Assembly (NCBI GenBank): GCA_011523485.1
Contig: WTGR01000059.1
Location: 1-6,399, forward strand
Direction of reading: 5' to 3'
DNA length: 6,399 bases
Source of the DNA: Acidobacteriota bacterium
GTDB lineage: Bacteria > Acidobacteriota > Vicinamibacteria > Vicinamibacterales > UBA8438
Shown here: piece by piece, positions 1 to 4,722 of the stretch
How positions within the stretch are numbered: position 1 is the stretch's first letter
Layout of the letters: each line of letters begins with the position of its first letter
Made by a program: the position numbers and the translations under genes
The notes under the pieces: generated by a model
What the model saw: the letters and a program-made list of their open reading frames with translations, nothing else
The model's database searches: none
Told to the model about the DNA's origin: nothing

Positions 1-38
1 TTGTACAGCATGGTCAGGTTGGCGGCGAACTTCGGCAT
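1..38 (-). CDS. Hydroxypyruvate isomerase-like TIM-barrel protein, N-terminal fragment
   Basis: Only the first 12 codons are inside the window. They read MPKFAANLTMLY, and the gene continues past the left edge. The 'M-P-[KR]-F-A-A-N-L-[ST]-M' start is characteristic, from memory, of the hydroxypyruvate isomerase family (Hyi/GlxB) and the related 2-oxo-tetronate isomerase OtnI. These are cytoplasmic TIM-barrel enzymes; Hyi interconverts hydroxypyruvate and tartronate semialdehyde in glyoxylate metabolism. The start is supported by a good Shine-Dalgarno, AGGAGA, 8 nt upstream of the ATG. The gene lies 131 nt downstream of the left kinase on the same strand. Nothing ties it functionally to the kinases, and it may begin its own metabolic transcription unit. 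Assignment rests on a dozen residues, so Hyi versus OtnI versus another isomerase of the superfamily cannot be decided. Confidence 0.65.
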   Translation of the reverse strand, partial: MPKFAANLTMLY

Positions 39-169
39 CGTCGGCGTCTCCTCTCGCTGTCTGGTCTGAACGTGCGGCGCGGCGCGGCCGCCCGATTCCT
101 CGCGCAGGGTCGTGAAAAGGGTATGCCGGCTCGCGTGCGGCTGTCGAGAGCGCGTGCGACCGGGCGCAG
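39..169 (-). other. Intergenic region between left kinase and isomerase gene
   Basis: This is a 131-base spacer of very high GC, including a NotI-type palindrome GCGGCCGC at 84-91. On the minus strand a weak bulged stem (GCTC at 151-148 with GAGC at 132-129) is followed about ten bases later by TTTT at 118-115. That could be a poor intrinsic terminator for the kinase, but the stem is too short to be convincing. No clear sigma-70 promoter is visible. Plus-strand reading frames here are not supported by any recognisable protein. Confidence 0.4.
47..52 (-). promoter_or_regulatory. Shine-Dalgarno of the isomerase gene
   Basis: The minus strand reads AGGAGA followed by an 8-nt spacer and the ATG at 38-36. 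It is the strongest ribosome-binding site in the window, and it supports both the strand and the start of the truncated isomerase gene. Confidence 0.7.
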
Positions 170-2344
170 TCACTCGCCGCGCTCGATAGACAACCGCTGC
201 TGCCTCTGCTCCTCCACGAGGCGCAGCGTCACCCGCAGCGTGGCGCCGTGGCCTGGACCGTCGCTCAGGGGCTGGATGCTGCCGCCCGACCCGATCACGA
301 AGTTCGCCGCCGAATGCAGACCCAGTCCGGTCCCGTCCTGCTTGGTCGTGTAGCCGGCGTTGAACACGGAGCCGAAATGGGACGGATCGATACCGATTCC
401 GTTGTCGCCGACATCGATCACGAGGGTGTTCTTGTGTTCCCCGCGATAGGCCAGCACACGAATTCTCGGCCGCCAGCCCGGGGCGTCCTCCGGTCGGGCC
501 GCACGCTCGTCGGTAGCTTCCATCGCGTTCTTGAGCAGGTTCACCAGCATCTGCTGAAACCGGCTCTCCTGCACGAGGATCTGGCGGGGCGCGCGGGCGC
601 AGTCGACCTCTATCGTGACGCCGCGTTGCCCGAGCGATTCCTGGACCACCTTGACGGCGTCGCGGATGGTCGCCTGCAAGTCGACGAGCTTGCGTTCCAC
701 CGTGCTGTTCGTGAAGGAGGCCTGGGTGCGGATGATGTCGACGATGTGGCGAACGCGCTCCCGCACGCGCGCGGCGGTACCTGCCAGCTTCTCGTGCTCG
801 CCGGTCAGGTCCCGCACCAGGGCCAGCAGAAAGGGCCGTATCTGCCGGCCCTGCGCGTCGTGTTCCAGCCAGGAGATCCAGTCGTGGTCGTGCGCGGCGA
901 CCAGGTCCGCCAGCTTGCCGAACCGCCGCATCAGCTCGTTGTCCTGGAACCACCCGTTCAGCGTATCCACGCCGGTCGCGACGCTGTTGATCGCGTTCCC
1001 GATGTTGTGCAGGACGGTGTCGATGACCTCAAGGCGTCCGTGCGCGAAGGCCTGCGTCAGCGCCTCCTGTTCCATTCGCCGCTGCGTCACGTCGCGGAAG
1101 ACGGCCACGCCGCCGACCACCTCTCCCGACTCGCTGCGCACCGGGCTCGCATTCACGCTGATGTACACGCCGTCCGGAACGCGCGAATTGCGGACGAAGA
1201 GCTGCAGGGCTTCGACGGTCTCGCCCTGCACCGCACGGACGACCGGCAACTGGTCCGTCGGCACCGGGGTGACCCCGTCGGCGTAGAACACGCCGTAGAG
1301 GTCGGTCCATTCGTCCGGCGGCCGGTCGGTCATGCCGATGCCGACGATGCGCTCGGCGCTCGGGTTGAAGAGGGTGAATCGCGCCTGCGCGTCCGCGACC
1401 ACCACCCCGTCACCCATGCTGCGGATAATCGCATCGAGCACCTGTACCCGCTCGTGCAGCTCGGCCTCGATTCTCTTCGCCCGCGCCGACTGCTCCGGGC
1501 CAGCCGTGACGTCGCGCAGCACGACCGCGCCGCCCAGGCACAGGCCGCCCGCGTCCCGCAAGGGGTAGCCGCTGGCGCTCAGCCAGAGATCCTCCGTACC
1601 CGCCCCGGCGTGCCGTGGCCTCAGCCGCAGCAGCACGTCCGCGGAAGACTCGCCGCGGATTGCGGCGGTGAGCGGCAGGCCTTCCGCCGCGAACGGCGTT
1701 CGCCCGTCCGCCTGGTAGACCTCGAAGTGCTGGGCCCATGCCTCTGGATTGGACGGGTCGTAGGTCTTGCTGAGCCGTCGCGCGGCCGCGTTCACGGCCA
1801 CGAACCGGCCCCGGACGTCGGCGACGATGACCGCGTCGCTCATGTTGTCGAACAGGCCCTCGAGGATTGCCGAGTTCCATTCCGGGCGGGGCACCGCATC
1901 GTTGGCGTCCACTTCCGGCTCGTCGATCGGCTTCCGGACAGTCGCGCTCAGTGCCGCGCGGATGACCAGACCCAATTGTCGGGGATCGCCCGACTTCAGC
2001 ACGTAGCCATGCGGGTCCGTGCGCTGCGCCTGGTCCAGCGCCTCGGCGTCCGTCGTTTCGGTCGCATAGACGAGCGGCACTCGGAACCGCCTCGCGATTT
2101 GCTCTCCCGTCTCCACGGCAGGCCCGGCCTTCTCGCCGGCCGCGAGGCCGACCAGCGCAACGTCGGGACGCGCCTCGCCGGGCAGGTCGATCGCCGTGGG
2201 CCCAGGTTCGGCGGCGTGGCAGACCGTGTGGCCCAGGCCGATCACCGAATGCGACAGCGTCTCCCGGGCGCCGGGATCGGCGTCGACGATCAGAATCCGC
2301 CCGTGGGGGGCCGGAAATTCGTGTCCGGTCGATGTCTCGTGCAT
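170..2344 (-). CDS. Soluble PAS-PAS sensor histidine kinase with degenerate N-terminal receiver (left paralogue)
   Basis: A 724-residue protein with no signal peptide or membrane segment, so a cytoplasmic sensor. Residues ~15-133 form a receiver-like domain: RILIVDADP at 16-24, Thr95 and Lys117 (YVLKS) kept, but the phosphoacceptor position reads VALVGL with Gly66 instead of Asp. PAS1 spans ~156-280 and PAS2 ~298-420, each ending in a [FL]RDVT motif. The phosphoacceptor helix carries LHNIGNAIN with His446, and a long helical stretch leads to VRHIVDIIRTQ (531-541). The HATPase domain is intact: N-box 598-611 (NLLKNAMEAT), G1 DNGIG 647-651, FNAGYTTK 661-668, G2 GTGLGLH 671-677. The His followed by Asn rather than Glu/Asp places it outside classical HisKA, in the 'HNxGN' kinase group. 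The start has a GAGGA site 9 nt upstream and matches the paralogue's start. Ligand and partner regulator are unknown. Confidence 0.9.
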   Translation of the reverse strand: MHETSTGHEFPAPHGRILIVDADPGARETLSHSVIGLGHTVCHAAEPGPTAIDLPGEARPDVALVGLAAGEKAGPAVETGEQIARRFRVPLVYATETTDAEALDQAQRTDPHGYVLKSGDPRQLGLVIRAALSATVRKPIDEPEVDANDAVPRPEWNSAILEGLFDNMSDAVIVADVRGRFVAVNAAARRLSKTYDPSNPEAWAQHFEVYQADGRTPFAAEGLPLTAAIRGESSADVLLRLRPRHAGAGTEDLWLSASGYPLRDAGGLCLGGAVVLRDVTAGPEQSARAKRIEAELHERVQVLDAIIRSMGDGVVVADAQARFTLFNPSAERIVGIGMTDRPPDEWTDLYGVFYADGVTPVPTDQLPVVRAVQGETVEALQLFVRNSRVPDGVYISVNASPVRSESGEVVGGVAVFRDVTQRRMEQEALTQAFAHGRLEVIDTVLHNIGNAINSVATGVDTLNGWFQDNELMRRFGKLADLVAAHDHDWISWLEHDAQGRQIRPFLLALVRDLTGEHEKLAGTAARVRERVRHIVDIIRTQASFTNSTVERKLVDLQATIRDAVKVVQESLGQRGVTIEVDCARAPRQILVQESRFQQMLVNLLKNAMEATDERAARPEDAPGWRPRIRVLAYRGEHKNTLVIDVGDNGIGIDPSHFGSVFNAGYTTKQDGTGLGLHSAANFVIGSGGSIQPLSDGPGHGATLRVTLRLVEEQRQQRLSIERGE

Positions 2345-2353
2345 CGGGAGTCG

Positions 2354-2358
2354 TCCTC
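2354..2358 (-). promoter_or_regulatory. Shine-Dalgarno of the left kinase
   Basis: GAGGA on the minus strand lies 9 nt before the ATG at 2344. It supports this start, as does the matching N-terminus M-x-E-T-S-T-G in the paralogous kinase. Confidence 0.55.
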
Positions 2359-2372
2359 GGAGTGCGCCGGGA

Positions 2373-2394
2373 CCGTCGGTTCGGTCAACGACGG
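2373..2394 (-). other. Hairpin in the leader of the left kinase
   Basis: The inverted repeat CCGTC(G)GTT...AACGACGG can form an 8-bp stem with one bulged base and a 5-nt loop, ending 15 nt upstream of the Shine-Dalgarno. No U-tract follows. It could affect translation or transcript stability of the downstream kinase, or be chance in a GC-rich spacer. Confidence 0.3.
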
Positions 2395-2434
2395 AGGGAA
2401 CTGGTCAAGCAGGCCACGGGTCGCCGAGTACGGC

Positions 2435-2468
2435 GCCGGACCGCAACCTGTGGCGGACCGTATCCGGC
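2435..2468 (-). terminator. Possible imperfect hairpin after the right kinase stop codon
   Basis: GCCGGA (2435-2440) pairs with TCCGGC (2463-2468), and inside it CCGC (2441-2444) pairs with GCGG (2453-2456). The result is a 10-bp stem with a 6-nt bulge and an 8-nt loop, about 22 nt after the TAA at 2493-2491. There is no T-run, so this is at most a weak or attenuating terminator, or an mRNA-stabilising structure. Confidence 0.22.
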
Positions 2469-2490
2469 ATTGCGATGATAGCCGCGCGCG

Positions 2491-4671
2491 TTATGGCGAT
2501 CCTGTCGGCGGCCGCGTCTGCCGCTGCTCTACGAGGCGCAACGTCACGCGCAGCGTGGCGCCGTGGCCGATACCGTCGCTCAAGGGTTGAATGCTGCCGC
2601 CCGACCCGATCACGAAGTTCGCCGCCGAATGCAGACCCAGTCCGGTCCCCTCCTTCTTCGTCGTGTAGCCGGCGTTGAACACGGAGCCGAAACGGGACGG
2701 ATCGATTCCGATTCCGTTGTCGCTGACATCGATCACGAGCGTGTTCTTCTGCTCCCCGCGACAGGCCCGCACGCGAATTCTCGGCCGCCAGCCCGGGTCG
2801 TCCTCCAATCGCGCCGCGCGTTCGTCGGTAGCCTCCATCGCGTTCTTGAGCAGATTGACGAGCATCTGTTGAAACCGACTCTCCTGCACGACCATCTCGC
2901 GAGGCGCACGGGAACAGTCGACCTCGATGGCGACACGGCGTTGCCCGAGTGATTCCTGGACCACCTTCACGGCGTCCTTGATCGTCGCGGGCAGATCGAC
3001 GAGCTTGCGTTCCACCGTGCCATTCGTGAAGGCCGCCTGGGTGCGAATGATGTCGACGATGTGGCGCACCCGCTCCCGCACGCGCGCGGTGGTACCCACC
3101 AGCTTCTCGTGCTCGCCGGTCAGGTCGCGCACTAGCGCAAGCAGGAAAGGACGCAACTGTCGGCCCTGCGCGTCGTGCTCCAGCCAGGCGGTCCAGTCGC
3201 GGTCGTGCGCGGCGACGAGGTCCATCAGCTTGCCGAAACGTCTCATCAGCTCGTTGTCCAGAAACCACCCGTGCAGCGTGTCCACGCCTGTCGCGACGCT
3301 GTTGATCGCGTTCCCGATGTTGTGCATGACCGTGTCGATGACCTCCAGGCGTCCGAGGGCGAAGGCCTGCGTCAGCGCCTCTTCCTGCATTCGGCGCTCC
3401 GACACGTCGCGGAAGACGGTCACGCCACCGACCACCTGTCCCGCCTCGTCGCGCACCGGGCTGGCATTCACGTTGATGAATGCTCCGTCCGGAACGCCCG
3501 GATTGCGGATGAACAGCTCCTGGCCTTCGACTGTCTCGCCCCGCATGGCGCGCACGACGGGCAACTGGTCCGCCGGCACCGGCGTCGACGCATCGGGGTA
3601 GCACACCCCGTAGATCTCGGGCCATTCGTCCGGCGGCCGGTCCGTCATGCCGATGCCGAGGATGCGCTCGGCGCTCGGGTTGAACAGGGTGAATCGCGTC
3701 TGCGCGTCCGCGACCACCACGCCGTCGGCCATGCTGCGGATGATGGCATCGAGCACCTGCACCCGCTCGTGCAGCTCGGCCTGCGCTCTCGCCGCCTTCG
3801 CCGACTGTTCGCGCAGAGCCGTGACGTCGCGCAGCAGCACGGCGCCGCCGAGAGACCCGCCCTGCGCGTCGAGCAACGGGTACCCGCTGGCGCTCAACCA
3901 GATGTCCTCCGTGCCGGCTTCCGGGCAGCGAGGCCGGAGCACTACCGGAACGTCCCGGGTGGTCTCCCCGCGGAGCGCGCGCACCAGCGGCAGATCTTCC
4001 GTCGCGAACGGCGTCCGGCCGTCCCCCTGGTAGGTGGCGAAGTAGTCGGTCCAGTTGTTCGGGTCTTCGAGCGATGTCCGGCCCAGCCGTTGCCCGGCGG
4101 GGTTGATGGCCGTCAGTCTGCCCTGGGTATCCCCCAGGACGACGGCGTCGCTGATTCGTTCGAACAGGCATCTGAGAACCGCATTGTCCCGTTCGGTGAG
4201 CTCGACGGATGCCTCGAGTCCGGCCAGCTCCCGGTCCTGCCGCTCGCGGCCGGCCCGCTCGTGCGCAGCCAGGTTCAAGGCGGCGCGGAGGGTGAGGTCC
4301 AGTTGCAGGGGGTCGGCCGACTTCAGCACGTAGCCGTGCGGGTTCGTTCGCTGCGTCCGGTCCAGCAACGCGTTGTCCCCTGTCTCCACCGCGTAGACGA
4401 CCGGTATCGCGAACCGCTCCGCGATCCGCTCGGCGGTCTCGACGGCGGGCGCCGCTGTCGCACCGGCCGCGAGACCGATCAGCGCGAGGTCGGGACGCGC
4501 GTCGGCGGACAGATCGACCACGCCGCGCCCGGGTTCGGCGGCGTGGCAGACCGCATGTCCCAGGCCGGTCACGGAATCGGACAGGATCCGCAGCGCGTCG
4601 GGGTCGGCGTCGACAATCAGAATCCGCGCGGGCGGAGCAGGTCGTGTGCCGCCCGTCGATGTCTCCTGCAT
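2491..4671 (-). CDS. Soluble PAS-PAS sensor histidine kinase with degenerate N-terminal receiver (right paralogue)
   Basis: A 726-residue cytoplasmic kinase, tandem paralogue of its downstream neighbour. The receiver-like domain (~15-133) begins RILIVDADP and has ALIGL where the phosphoacceptor Asp belongs (Gly66); the Thr of the switch position is also lost (Val95), while Lys117 remains. A charged linker (~138-166) with helical character leads to PAS1 (~165-284). PAS2 spans ~302-424. The phosphoacceptor motif is MHNIGNAIN with His450. The HATPase domain has NLLKNAMEAT, DNGIGI, FNAGYTTK and GTGLGL boxes. From residue ~298 on, it aligns with the other kinase without a gap at about 85% identity by hand count (61 differences in 418). 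The receiver and especially PAS1 are much less alike. An AGGA site lies 9 nt before the ATG, and the gene follows the barrel-protein gene after 51 nt, so co-transcription is plausible. The signal sensed is unknown. Confidence 0.9.
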   Translation of the reverse strand: MQETSTGGTRPAPPARILIVDADPDALRILSDSVTGLGHAVCHAAEPGRGVVDLSADARPDLALIGLAAGATAAPAVETAERIAERFAIPVVYAVETGDNALLDRTQRTNPHGYVLKSADPLQLDLTLRAALNLAAHERAGRERQDRELAGLEASVELTERDNAVLRCLFERISDAVVLGDTQGRLTAINPAGQRLGRTSLEDPNNWTDYFATYQGDGRTPFATEDLPLVRALRGETTRDVPVVLRPRCPEAGTEDIWLSASGYPLLDAQGGSLGGAVLLRDVTALREQSAKAARAQAELHERVQVLDAIIRSMADGVVVADAQTRFTLFNPSAERILGIGMTDRPPDEWPEIYGVCYPDASTPVPADQLPVVRAMRGETVEGQELFIRNPGVPDGAFINVNASPVRDEAGQVVGGVTVFRDVSERRMQEEALTQAFALGRLEVIDTVMHNIGNAINSVATGVDTLHGWFLDNELMRRFGKLMDLVAAHDRDWTAWLEHDAQGRQLRPFLLALVRDLTGEHEKLVGTTARVRERVRHIVDIIRTQAAFTNGTVERKLVDLPATIKDAVKVVQESLGQRRVAIEVDCSRAPREMVVQESRFQQMLVNLLKNAMEATDERAARLEDDPGWRPRIRVRACRGEQKNTLVIDVSDNGIGIDPSRFGSVFNAGYTTKKEGTGLGLHSAANFVIGSGGSIQPLSDGIGHGATLRVTLRLVEQRQTRPPTGSP

Positions 4672-4680
4672 ATGGAACTA

Positions 4681-4684
4681 TCCT
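4681..4684 (-). promoter_or_regulatory. Shine-Dalgarno of the right kinase
   Basis: AGGA on the minus strand, 9 nt before the ATG at 4671, within the 51-nt gap after the upstream stop codon. It is short but correctly placed, and it agrees with the start chosen for the paralogue. Confidence 0.5.
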
Positions 4685-4722
4685 GGGAACCGTACTCGAC
4701 CGTTACTGCGAGCACCCGCCGG

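Noticed and set aside
84..91. GCGGCCGC palindrome as an operator
   Set aside because: An 8-base GC palindrome is expected by chance in such GC-rich sequence, and nothing around it suggests a binding site.
248..2590. 780-codon plus-strand open frame across the left kinase and the spacer
   Set aside because: It is antisense to a kinase with all its motifs intact. Its translation is an Arg/His/Asp/Val-rich sequence without recognisable domains, as expected opposite a high-GC gene.
2405..4171. 588-codon minus-strand frame overlapping the right kinase
   Set aside because: It is an out-of-frame shadow of the kinase, extremely rich in Arg, Gly and Ala, with no domain signature; the kinase frame explains the region completely.
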